A stretch of DNA of 64,000 nucleotides from Zoroaster sp. YZ-2022 (taxonomy: Eukaryota > Echinodermata > Asteroidea > Forcipulatida > Zoroasteridae), in contig CM055828.1 in the NCBI GenBank assembly GCA_029582265.1, forward strand, positions 12,869,777 through 12,933,776, given 5' to 3'. Position 1 is the stretch's first letter, and every line of letters starts with the position of its first letter. The notes below the pieces were generated by a model. The model worked only from the letters and a program-made list of their open reading frames with translations, had not been told where the DNA came from and did no database searches. This document shows positions 45,967 through 56,289 of the stretch, one piece after another. Made by a program: the position numbers and the translations under genes.

Positions 45967-46323
45967 AAAAATCAGAGAGGGAGAAAAAACTTACTTAAAA
46001 TAAAATACTTTATGTAGATGTATTTTTGCCGCGTCCTCTTCCTCTTTGACTTGGTTGGCTAGCCGGTTGAGAAATGGATGAGTTATGTCGTTGTTGCGTG
46101 GCTACTGCCCCTGTTCAGCGTTTTTTACGGAGGCGTTGGACTCCTCTGCGCGTATATATACAGCACAAAGTCATCACCTGGGTTCTCTTCTTTGGGTTCT
46201 TGATCGTGGGAAGGGGTCATTTCCTCAGAATCATATTCTTTCTCGTATTCCATGTCTTTGCTTTAGTTGGCTGCTCTCCTTTGTGTTTTTCTGATCTTTT
46301 ACTATCTTTCGTCCATCTTCTCT

Positions 46324-47103
46324 TCACCTTTTCCCGTCTTCTGTTCGCCTTTTCCCGTCTTGTCTTCGCCTTTTTTTGGTCTTCTCTTCAGAATTGACTT
46401 GCTCATTTTCGGTTGTTTTTGGAGGGGTTATGTTGTCATCGATTTCTTCACCTTCGGTAGTTTCTTCCACTTTTTCTTCTTGTTCATCACCGTCGTCCAT
46501 GCTGTCTGGTTCGACTTCGCCAGCACTAGATAATAAAATGTCGTCATTAGGTATCAAGATGACAGGTGTCTGTTGGTCCTCATAGTTGTCTTTTTGTTCG
46601 TGCCGGGAAGCTCTGTGGTCGCAACTGCCACACACGAAACATCGACCTCGTACTGGGCAATCTCGAGCAAAGTGGCCAGTATCATTGCATATCTTACAGG
46701 TTTTTTGTTGGCCTCTGTAACGGATGGGCAGGGTGAAACTTCCAACTTTCAAGAAACTGGGGATAGGCTTTTTCATGTTCTTGATCAAGCAGCTACGGAC
46801 ACCCGTCTCGATGTGTTCGTCAAAGCTGTGGTATTGCCTTCTGATGTTGGCGACGGTGCCGTATACCATCAAGGCGTTAACAACAACTTGGTCGGCCATT
46901 TCGTAAGGGGCCTTGATGTACGCCACTGCAGCGTTCTGGACATTGGCACGTTCACACTGGATCAATACCGGTACGTTATTTAGGAAGATGTCTCGTTGCG
47001 CTATCTGTTCACAATGGGACTCATTGTCGAAGGAGACATTGTACCATCTGTTTTGTAATTCAGCTGAAACAGGAAATGTCTGAAATCCTTTTGTAAGTAT
47101 CAA
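46324..47103 (-). CDS. Tx1 LINE ORF1, zinc-knuckle nucleic-acid-binding protein
   Basis: 259-residue open frame. Residues about 11-130 (PVSAELQNRWYNVSF ... SFLKVGSFTLPIRYRGQQ) resemble the RRM-like/ORF1 core of Tx1 elements. Two zinc knuckles follow: C136-x2-C139-x4-H144-x4-C149 and C155-x2-C158-x4-H163-x4-H168. An acidic stretch (DSMDDGDEQEEKVEETTEGE) and a basic tail (KKRRRQDGKRR) complete it. ORF1 proteins package the LINE RNA. The first ten residues (MILTKGFQTF) come from the end of the adjacent palindrome, so the genuine N-terminus is missing and this start is artificial. ORF2 starts about 360 bases downstream. Confidence 0.8.
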   Translation of the reverse strand: MILTKGFQTFPVSAELQNRWYNVSFDNESHCEQIAQRDIFLNNVPVLIQCERANVQNAAVAYIKAPYEMADQVVVNALMVYGTVANIRRQYHSFDEHIETGVRSCLIKNMKKPIPSFLKVGSFTLPIRYRGQQKTCKICNDTGHFARDCPVRGRCFVCGSCDHRASRHEQKDNYEDQQTPVILIPNDDILLSSAGEVEPDSMDDGDEQEEKVEETTEGEEIDDNITPPKTTENEQVNSEEKTKKRRRQDGKRRTEDGKR

Positions 47104-47370
47104 AATGTCTGAAATTGCACAATGGAGATTTAATTTCAGAAATTTTATGAATGGACTTAGGAGAAGGATTAAATTTCAGACATTTAAATGTCTGAAATTC
47201 GATGTCATGACTACTTTTCAGACATTTGGGCTACAAGATCTGACTTCCTAATCCTCCTTTGTTAGCAAATGTCTGAAATTTAAGACCTGCATTGTGTAAG
47301 GATTAACATAGGTGTTAAATGGTCTTTTGTTAACTATATCTCTGAAGCCTGTGAAAATGTCTGAAATTGG
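47071..47370. repeat. Subterminal ATGTCTGAAATT repeats of the palindrome
   Basis: At least seven copies of (A)ATGTCTGAAAT or its complement in 300 bp, including the self-complementary ATTTCAGACATTTAAATGTC at 47172-47191. The same cluster is mirrored at 54215-54423. Such subterminal repeats are typical transposase-binding arrays (inference). Confidence 0.75.
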
Positions 47371-48566
47371 ATTGGATTAGTACCCATGTAAGCAGGCTAA
47401 CCACAAACTGCTATGCCATTGCTTGCTGTCCAGTTCAATCACTTATCTGATAACAGTTATATCCAAATGCAATTACCTCTATTGTGCACCACCACCATGA
47501 CTGCAAACATTAATAGCACAGAAATGTTACACTATAAAGCAAGGAACAGGTTATGCCGTTTGGTCTAATATAGACAAGGTAAGTCTACTGCTTATATTAT
47601 GTAAGCTTATTGTTGCTTATCAAGTGATCAATGCAGGCGATGATCTCTCATTAATAATAGTCTCTATTTTGTATTCATTCAGAGCGCTTGTTTATTAAAT
47701 TGTATTTGGATTATAGAAAACTATGAAGGCACTTTTTAACAATAAATCCTTTGCTTAGAACATTCCCATAAGCAGGTTGTTCAGATCACATGCTACTTAC
47801 TCCCCTGCCAAATAACCCAAACAATGTTTTCTTTAAGATATATTAACACACAGACAATTCTTTTTGTAAAAGATTGTTGACAATACAATCAACACATGGT
47901 TTTATTTTATCAACTGATATACTTAAAGGATACTTAATGCACATTATCAGGACGAAAGATTTCCCATAAAAAGGGGTTTGTTAATTTGTTTGTACCACCC
48001 ATATATTTGTGTATTAAATCTTTATTATTATTTGTGATGAAAGGTCCTATAACAGTCATGAATATTTATTTAATTCAGATACATGTATAAACATGTGATC
48101 TGTACTGTACGTATTCCATAACAATCCATAAAGTTCAATAAGACAATCATGGTTCTTAAAATATAAATATGAAAAGTCTGCAAAATGATGTGGCCATTAA
48201 AAATGTTAAATCTGTGAATTCAATTTGGATCTTTCTTGTCACTACTGTACTAAATATATTCACATGTAACAACCATAAAGAAACACAAATTATGCACTGA
48301 AAATACAAATATATTACTAAACATAATAAAGAAATTGCTGCTCAGGAATGTTAAATTAGCACAAAATAAGTGACAATATGTTTAAATGCAAAATGAAACC
48401 CATACATATAAACCATGTTTGTTTGACAAAGGAATTAATCAAGTTCCTTCATCGAATCCTTTAAATTTTATAATGTAAACAATTATACACATTAGCCATA
48501 CTTTTAATTTGATGTTGGACTTTTGGAAAAATAATTCATGTAGGTTGCACATGGAGTACATTTTAA

Positions 48567-48842
48567 TTAATTGCAGTAATTGACCAAAGTCTGCTTTAGA
48601 ATAAGCCCGCAAAAGGCAATATATGTTAGCTTTGTACGACTGTGCAGTTGCTGCATCCGAGGATCTTCAGGGTTGTCCACCAAGGACATAACAGAGTTTG
48701 ATCCATATCGGTATCGACACTTTTTAGAAGATGATTCTTCCATGTCCCTGTTTTGATGGCGCTCATGCTGTTTCCGTACCTCAGAACCACTGCATCCTGA
48801 ACATTCACAAATTACATCCATGAAGTACACCTGTATGGACAT
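48567..48842 (-). pseudogene. Exon-like ORF in left palindrome arm with CxCxxC motif
   Basis: An acceptor-like CATACAG precedes GTGTACTTCATGGATG (minus strand). The frame reads VYFMDVICECSGCSGSEVRK, QHERHQNRDMEESSSKKCRY, NSVMSLVDNPEDPRMQQLHS and RTKLTYIAFCGLIL. The pattern C-x-C-x2-C-x-G-(x)n-H resembles a zinc-binding segment seen near the start of some transposon proteins in invertebrates, but I cannot name the family. The mirror copy at 52713-53015 diverges by frameshifts after SEVR. No transposase core was found in either arm. Confidence 0.4.
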
Positions 48843-50212
48843 AAGGTGAAAGCATTTAACTAAAATTAATTAAATTTACACTCAAATTTTATGTTCAGTG
48901 TGTCACTATACCTGCAAATGCTAAAGTTGATTTTAACAAAAGAAGCATTAGGGGCACTTTGGATTATGGCTGCATGGACCATTGAGTAATGCATATATGT
49001 ACCTACAGACATACCACTAAGCAGTATTATGTAACCACTGTATTCATGGAGGTACTCCTTCCATATGCTGCATTCAAGAAAAGTAAAAAGCCCCATTCAA
49101 TCATTGAGATAAACAGTGATCCAGTCCGAGTGCATTAAAAAGCTTGCACATGTAGTGCTATTAGTAATACATGTTTATATGTATACATACCTCATACATA
49201 CATACATACATACATACATACATACATAACCGGATACCTGACCGAAATTATTATTACCCTGTTCAATTTTTGATTTCCATTAATTAATGCCATTATATAC
49301 CCATAAACGACTTTTTAAAATATTGATTGAACATTTAAGCCACAACAATGGAAGTCTTTGATTTTATAATTATGACTATGCTTAATATAAAACAAAAGTT
49401 ACCTGAAAAATAAAATTTAGGCCTGGTCAAGAAGGAAAATAGCAAAGATCAAATTTATAGAATAATTAACAATAAGAATTCAAAGTAACTTGACAATGTA
49501 AACATACAAATTTGGAGAAAAAAAAGTGGTATACCAACCTCACTTTATGACTGCTTGAAGTGTTTCATTCACTTAATGCATTAACCGTGTACTTATTCAT
49601 CAGTGAGCAACGAAAACGGAGAGAAATTGTGCAAATCAACAATCAATCAATCAATCAATTTATTGGAGTTACACTTTCAAATCAGTGGCACATGTCAAAG
49701 ACGGTGCATCCTTAAACATAGTACAAAACATAAACAATAAATATAAACTAAGACTTAAAATACACTCCAGAGTTCTCATCCAAGAAGTGAATATGTACAG
49801 CTTAGAGGCTTTTACCACAGTGATAGTGCATGTACACACATACTGTTTCTGTACACAGAGGTAGTATTCATCAGCACTTGCCAGCATCTTTTGTGTTAAA
49901 CCTAATACCACTTGGGATACAAAAGAAACCATGGATGCAGGTCTTACATAACACCTTTTGAGAAGAGCTCCAGTAGCTTGTTACTGTATACACATTGCTT
50001 TACAATGAAGAACAAGTTCACACTATGGAACAAGGGTACACTATTAAGGGACAGCATCATCATCAGGGATAGTCTGCACATAGTAAATGTACATGTTTTT
50101 AAAATGTGAACATGTTTACCAAGTGTTCATTGGCACAAGTCTCAATTAATTAAATGTGTTGAGATGGCACATGAAGGATTTTGGGATATAGTTTTTGATT
50201 TAATGTGATTTG

Positions 50213-51590
50213 GAGGCACATGAGGACTAACTGACCAAAAAATCTAGAGCGAAGGACAAACTATTTTGATTTTATGGAGGAAAAGCAGTTTTTAACATAA
50301 ATCGAGTAGGATGTTGTAAAAATGTAGTTTTTTTGAAAAATAAATGCCAAAGAAATTTTGGATTTGGTTTTTGATTCCATATGTGATGTGGAGGCACATG
50401 AGGACTAACCGACCAAAAAATCTAGAGCGAAGGACAAAATATTTAGATTTTATGGAGGAAAAGCAGTTTTTAACATAAATCGAGTAGGATGTTGTAAAAA
50501 TGTAGTTTTTTGGAAAAATAAATGCCAAAGAAATTTTGGATTTGGTTTTTGATTCCATATGTGATGTGGAGGCACATGAGGACTAACCGACCAAAAAATC
50601 TAGAGCGAAGGACAAAATATTTAGATTTTATGGAGGAAAAGCAGTTTTTAACATAAATCGAGTAGGATGTTGTAAAAATGTAGTTTTTTGGAAAAATAAA
50701 TGCCAAAGAAATTTTGGATTTGGTTTTTGATTCCATATGTGATGTGGAAGCACATGACGACTAACCGACCCAAAAATCTGGAGCGAAGGACAAAATATTT
50801 AGATTTTATGGAGGAAAAGCAGTTTTTAACATAAATCGACTAGTACATGTAGGATGCTGTAAAAAGGTAGTTTTTTTGAAAAATAAATGCCAAAGAAATT
50901 TTGGACTTGGTTTTTGATTCCATATGTGATGTGGAGGCACATGAGGACTAACCGACCAAAAAAATCTAGAGCGAAGGACAAAATTTCTTTGGCATTTATT
51001 TTTCAAAAAAACTACATTTTTACAGCATCCTACTCGATTTATGTTAAAAACTGCTTTTCCTCCATAAAATCTAAACATTTTGTCCTTCGCTCCAGATTTT
51101 TTGGTCGGTTAGTCGTCATGTGCCTCCACATCACATATGGAATCAAAAACCAAATCCAAAATTTCTTTGGCATTTATTTTTCAAAAAAACTACATTTTTA
51201 CAACATCCTACTCGATTTATGTTAAAAACTGCTTTTGCTCCATAAAATCGAAATTTTTTGTCCTTCGCTCTAGATTTTTTGGTCGGTTAGTCCTCATGTG
51301 CCTCCACATCACATATGGAATCAAAACCAAATCCAAATTTTGGCATTTATTATTCAAAACTACATTTTACAACATATCTCGATTTATGTTAAAACTGCTT
51401 TTCACTCCATAAAATCTAAATATTTTGTCCTTCGCTCTAGATTTTTGGTCGTATAGTCCCCGCGTAACATCATGTCCAAAACATTATTAAACTACATGAA
51501 ATCCTACTGTGTTAAAACTGCCTCCATAAAATCAAAATAGTTTGTCCTTCATCTGTAGTCCCATGCCCACATCACATTAAATCAACTATA
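50213..51590. repeat. 178-bp tandem array switching orientation at about 50985
   Basis: GAGGCACATGAGGAC recurs at 50213, 50391, 50569, 50747 (variant) and 50934: period 178 bp, 187 for the last because of an inserted TAGTACATGT. At about 50980-50990 the array flips: GAAGGACAAAAT is followed by the complement strand ATTTCTTTGGCATTTATT. Inverted units follow at about 51122 and 51300, then degrade with many deletions to 51590. The open frames here are repeats of the same translated unit and are not genes. Confidence 0.85.
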
Positions 51591-52712
51591 AATGCTCAAA
51601 CATTTAATTAATTGAGATGTTCACATTTAACATGTTCACATGTATACACTTATGTGCAGACTATCCCTGATGATGATGCTGTCCTTAATAGTGTACCCTT
51701 GTTCCATAGTGTGAACTTGTTCTCATTGTAAAGCAATGTGTATACAGTAACAAGCTACTGGAGCTCTCTCAAAAGGTGTTATGTAAGACCTGCATCCATG
51801 GTTTCTTTGTATCCCAAGTGGTAATAGGTTTAACACAAAAGATGCTGGCAAGTGCTGATGAATACTACCTCTGTGTACAGAAACAGTATGTGTGTACATG
51901 CACTATCACTGTGGTAAAGCCTCTAAGCTGTACATATTCACTTCTTGGATGAGAACTCTGGAATGTTGATTTGCACAATCTCCGTTTTCGTTGCTCACTG
52001 ATGAATAAGTACACGGTTAATGCATTATGAATGAAACACTAAGCAGTCATAAAGTGAGGTTGGTATACTCACTTTTTTCTCCAAATTTGTATGTTTACAT
52101 TGTCAAGTTACTTTGAATTCTTATTGTTAATTATTCTATAAATTTGATCTTTGCTATTTTCCTTCTTGACCAGGCCTAAATTTTATTTTTCAGGTAACTT
52201 ATAAAATCAAAGACTTCCATTGTTGTGGCTTAATGTTCAATCAATATTTTAAAAAGTCGTTTATGGGTATATAATGGCATTAATTAATGGAAATCAAAAA
52301 TTGAACAGGGTAATAATAATTTCGGTCAGGTATCCGGTTATGTATGTATGTATGTATGTATGTATGTATGAGGTATGTATACATATAAACATGTATTACT
52401 AATAGCACATGTGCAAGCTTTTATGCACTCGGACTGGATCACTGTTTATCTCAATGATTGAATGGGGCTTTTTACTTTTCTTGAATGCAGCATATGGAAG
52501 GAGTACCTCCATGAATACAGTGTGGTTACATAATGCTGCTTAGTGGTATGTCTGTAGGTACATATGTTACTCAATGGTCCATGCAGCCATAATCCAAAGT
52601 GCCTAATGCTTCTTTTTGTTAAATCAACTTTAGCATTTGCAGGTATGTGACACACTGAACATAAAATTTGAGGTGGTAAATTTAATTAATTTTAGTTAAA
52701 TGCTTTCACCTT

Positions 52713-53015
52713 ATGTCCATACAGGTGTACTTCATGGATGTAATTTGTGAATGTTCAGGATGCAGTGGTTCTGAGGTACGAAACAGCATGAGCGCCATCA
52801 AAACAGGGACATGGAAGAATCATCTTCTAAAAGTGTCGATACCGGGATATGGATCAAACTCTGTTATGTCCTTGGTGGACAACCTGAAGATCCTCGGATG
52901 TAACTGCACAGTCGTACAAAGCCTAACATATATTGCCTTTATGCGGGCTTATTCTAAAGCAGACTTTGGTCAATTACTGCAATTAATTAAAATGTACTCA
53001 TGTGCAACGGCATGA
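52713..53015 (+). pseudogene. Exon-like ORF in right palindrome arm, mirror of 48567-48842
   Basis: Starts with the same VYFMDVICECSGCSGSEVR; one base lost after SEVR shifts the frame, later bases partly restore it (NSVMSLVDN), and the end diverges. This is the damaged member of the pair. Confidence 0.4.
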
Positions 53016-54423
53016 ATTATTCCAAAGTCCAACATCAAATTAAAAGTATGGCTAATGTGTGTAATTGTTTACATTATAAAATTTAAAGGATTCGATGAAG
53101 GAACTTGATTAATTCCTTTGTCAAACAAACATGGTTTATAGTATGGGTTTCATTTTGCATTTAAACATATTGTCACTTATTTTGTGCTAATTTAACATTC
53201 CTGAGCAGCAATTTCTATTATGTTTAGTAATATATTTGTATTTTCAGTGCATAATTTAGTTTCTTTATGGTTGTTACATGAATATATTTAGTACAGTGTG
53301 ACAAGAAAGATCCAAATTGAATTCACAGATTTAACATTTTAATGGGCCATCATGCAGACTTTCATTTATATTTTAAGAACCATGATTGTCTTATTGAACT
53401 TTATGGATTGTTATGGAATACGTACAGTACAGATCACATGTTTATACATGTATCTGAATTAAAATAAATATTCATGACTGTTATAGGACCTTTCATCACA
53501 AATAATAATAAAGATTTAATACAAATATATGGGTGGTACAAACAAATTAACAAACCCCTTTTATGGGAAATCTTCGTCCTGATAATGTGCATTAAGTATC
53601 CTTTAAGTATATCAGTTGATAAAATAAAACCATGTGTTGATTGTATTGTCAACAATCTTTTAAAAGAATTGTCTGTGTGTTAATATATCTTAAAGAAAAC
53701 ATTGTTTGGGTTATTTACAGGGAGTAAGTAGCATGTGATCTGGAACAACCTGCTATGGGAATGTTCTAAGCAAAGATTTATTGTTAAAAGTGCCTTCATA
53801 GTTTTCTATAATCCAAATACAATTTAATAAACAAGCGCTCTGAATGAATACAAAATAGAGACTATTATTAATGAGAGATCATCGCCTGCATTGATCACTT
53901 GATAGCAACAATAAGCTTACATAATATAACGTAGACTTACCTGTCCATATTAGACCAAACGGCATAACCTGTTCCTTGCTTTATAGTGTAACATTTCATG
54001 CATAATGTTTGCAGTCATGGTGGTGGTGCACAATAGAGGTAATTGCATTTGGATATAACTGTTATCAGATAAGTGATTGAACTGACAGCAAGACAATGGC
54101 ATAGCAGTTTGTGGTTAGCTCGCTATACATGGGTACTAATCCAATCCAATTTTGACATTTTCACAGGCTTATATAGTTAACAAAGACCATTTAACACCTA
54201 TGTTAATCCTTACACAATGCAGGTCTTAAATTTCAGACATTTGCTAACAAAGGAGGATTAGGAAGTCAGATCTTGTAGCCCAAATGTCTGAAAAGTAGTC
54301 ATGACATCGAATTTCAGACATTTAATCCTTCTCCTAAGTCCATTCATAAAATGTCTGAAATTAAATCCCCATTGTGCAATTTCAGACATTTTGATACTTA
54401 CAAAAGGATTTCAGACATTTCCT

Positions 54424-54783
54424 ATTTCATAGTGATATGTATTTCACTGTGGAGACTGTGTGTAGTTCTTTGTTGATGGCTCTATAGACGTATGCCCGTA
54501 CATGATGGCGACCAAGGTGGCGTAGGCACTGACTTGGCCTTGCCAACCTTGATGATGAAGAGGCCAGATATGGCCTTTAAATCATTGTGTAGCACCAAAA
54601 ACAGGTAGGATTGTTTCTTGAACACTTTAAAAGAAATATGGCTTACTTTGGCTGTGATGAGCCAGCGAAAAGGTGATATTCAGGTGAGTTTTCGGGAGCG
54701 TGATCGGAAACACGACTTGCGCCCTCGAACGCTGCTGCTGCTGGTGGTGGTGGTGGAGTTGGTGGTGGTAGTTTTTTTTTCAG
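54424..54783. other. Flank between the palindrome and the second Tx1 tail
   Basis: Could be the 5' part of the Tx1 element cut by the palindrome, but no ORF1-like frame is visible. 54739-54778 is CTG/GGT trinucleotide repeat adjoining the Tx1 3' end. Confidence 0.35.
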
Positions 54784-56090
54784 TGGAGTTAAAAAAAACT
54801 CCATTTATTGCATCACTGTTTCAACAAAAAACATTTACAAGATACAAACATCTCCACAATTACAAAGTATCACAAATAAAACAACAAAGACATTGTAGAC
54901 ATTACAAAGCATTTAAACTAACGAAATAAATAAATACAATTAAAAGCGACAATAAACAAATGGAATTAACCTTATAACACAGATTAAAAATACAAATACA
55001 CAAGTGGAAATTCATGAAGCAAAATAAATCAAAACAAAAATAAAGCGGATGCAATAAAGTAATAAAAATATATAATGCATGTTACATTTAAGGAAACTGA
55101 AACGAAAACTTAATTGTAAACAAAACATTCGCACAATTAAATTGCAATTCGTCAAATGGAAAATTAATCAGGCGAAATAAATCACAAAAAACATAACGGA
55201 AGCAATGAATTATTAATAAAACATAATGCAAGTATAACTATAATGAAATTATACTGTTAATTACCATCACAATTAAATTACAATTCGCCAAATGTGAAAC
55301 AATGAAGCGAAATAAATCACAAACAAAAGGTGGATGCAGTAATAATCATAATACGGAAACTTTTCACAAAATACAACATTTCAAATTAACAAAATTTAAA
55401 GAAAGTAACCGTAAACAAAACAATCGCACAATTAAAAGGTAATTCGTCAAAATAGAAAATTATGAAGCGAAGTATAACACAAAACAAAAACATAGCGGAT
55501 GCAATGAAATAATAAAACATAATGCATGTACGACTATAATGAAACTGTCAAATTAACAAAAAGGTACATTAAGTACAAAATAAATCATGCACAAACAAAT
55601 TGTAGAAAGAAACTAAGCAATGCATTATAAACCACATATAGCTGTTTTAAAAGGGGAAAGTAATTATACCATCTTTAACTGTACATAAAACTTGGTTATG
55701 AGCGTAGGTATCTATAAATTCATGTTCGGGGAGACTTTTGTTTTCTAGGAGGATAAAACCTTTCAAAACGTTAATATATTTTTTCATAATGTCGGGACAA
55801 ATCTTTTTAGGGTTTTTAACAATGCCACATCTAACTGACCAAATTACCCGGTGCAATTTCCCTATGACGCAAAGCGCGATGTTATTCATATCTTTACCAA
55901 GAATTCTGTTGATCGTTTATATACATAATTTTATTATTGGTATATTTGCGCAAAATCTGTTCTACAAAAAGCCAAGCGTTAATATGCTTTTGGCAACAGC
56001 CACTCATAACAGCTCTCCAGTTTTTGTGCTAATTAACTGTTTTGTAGCTACAAGTTTGTCTTCATTTTTATACTAGTGGATTTCTTATTA
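54784..56090 (-). mobile_element. Tx1-type LINE, second copy, 3' end only
   Basis: The 3' hairpin GGAGTTAAA-AAAACTCC is at 54784-54803 (compare the hairpin near 38770). A long A-rich 3' UTR precedes an ORF at 55889-55647 (NNIALCVIGKLHRVIWSVRC) that matches the C-terminus of the first copy (DDLALCLIGKLLNTIWSIRC). Upstream, CQKHINAWLFVEQILRKYTN continues the similarity to about 56030, after which it fades. Confidence 0.75.
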
Positions 56091-56289
56091 CACCTGGAAT
56101 CTACTGCACGTTTTATGTGAGTATTTGTACATTTGTTTTCTTATAATAAGTGAAAAACTGTTGTTTTTTTGTCTGTCTCTGCAGTAAGATTTTACTGTTG
56201 AGTGTATACACATTTTTGATCTTCATTTTATTTGGGCAGTCAACTCTGATTTAGATAATAACCTGTAGCTAGAGATTATAACCTGTAGC

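Larger units (their letters stand above)
38765..47070 (-). mobile_element. Tx1-type (L1-related) LINE, nearly full length, interrupted
   Basis: From high to low coordinates: ORF1 (47103-46324), ORF2 endonuclease (45966-45357), linker (45303-44713), a foreign insertion (42255-44702), reverse transcriptase (42242-40858), C-terminal region and zinc motif (39545-39105), and 3' UTR with hairpin GGAGTT-TTAC-AACTCC near 38765-38780. Two further truncated copies are at 54784-56090 and 58613-58975. The 5' end abuts, or was cut by, the palindrome starting at 47071. Frameshifts occur in every ORF2 segment; ORF1 is open. Confidence 0.85.
47071..54423. repeat. 7.35-kb inverted repeat (giant palindrome) with tandem-repeat centre
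   Basis: The left arm (47071 to about 50200) is repeated as complement in the right arm (about 51590 to 54423); ends AGGAAATGTCTGAAATCC match exactly. Arm landmarks in mirror order: ATGTCTGAAAT clusters near both ends, an exon-like ORF (48567-48842 minus; 52713-53015 plus), a CATA microsatellite (49196-49228; complement 52339-52371), and the 178-bp tandem array in the middle. The right arm is about 300 bp shorter, with many small deletions. No clear target duplication outside. Either a transposon with very long inverted ends or an inverted duplication, possibly an assembly artefact. Confidence 0.9.

Noticed and set aside
46074..46983. Plus-strand ORFs over the Tx1 ORF1
   Set aside because: They are antisense shadows of the well-supported minus-strand zinc-knuckle ORF.
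50292..51412. Four similar 88-112-residue ORFs as a protein family
   Set aside because: They are translations of the 178-bp tandem unit in both orientations, AT-rich and without motifs.
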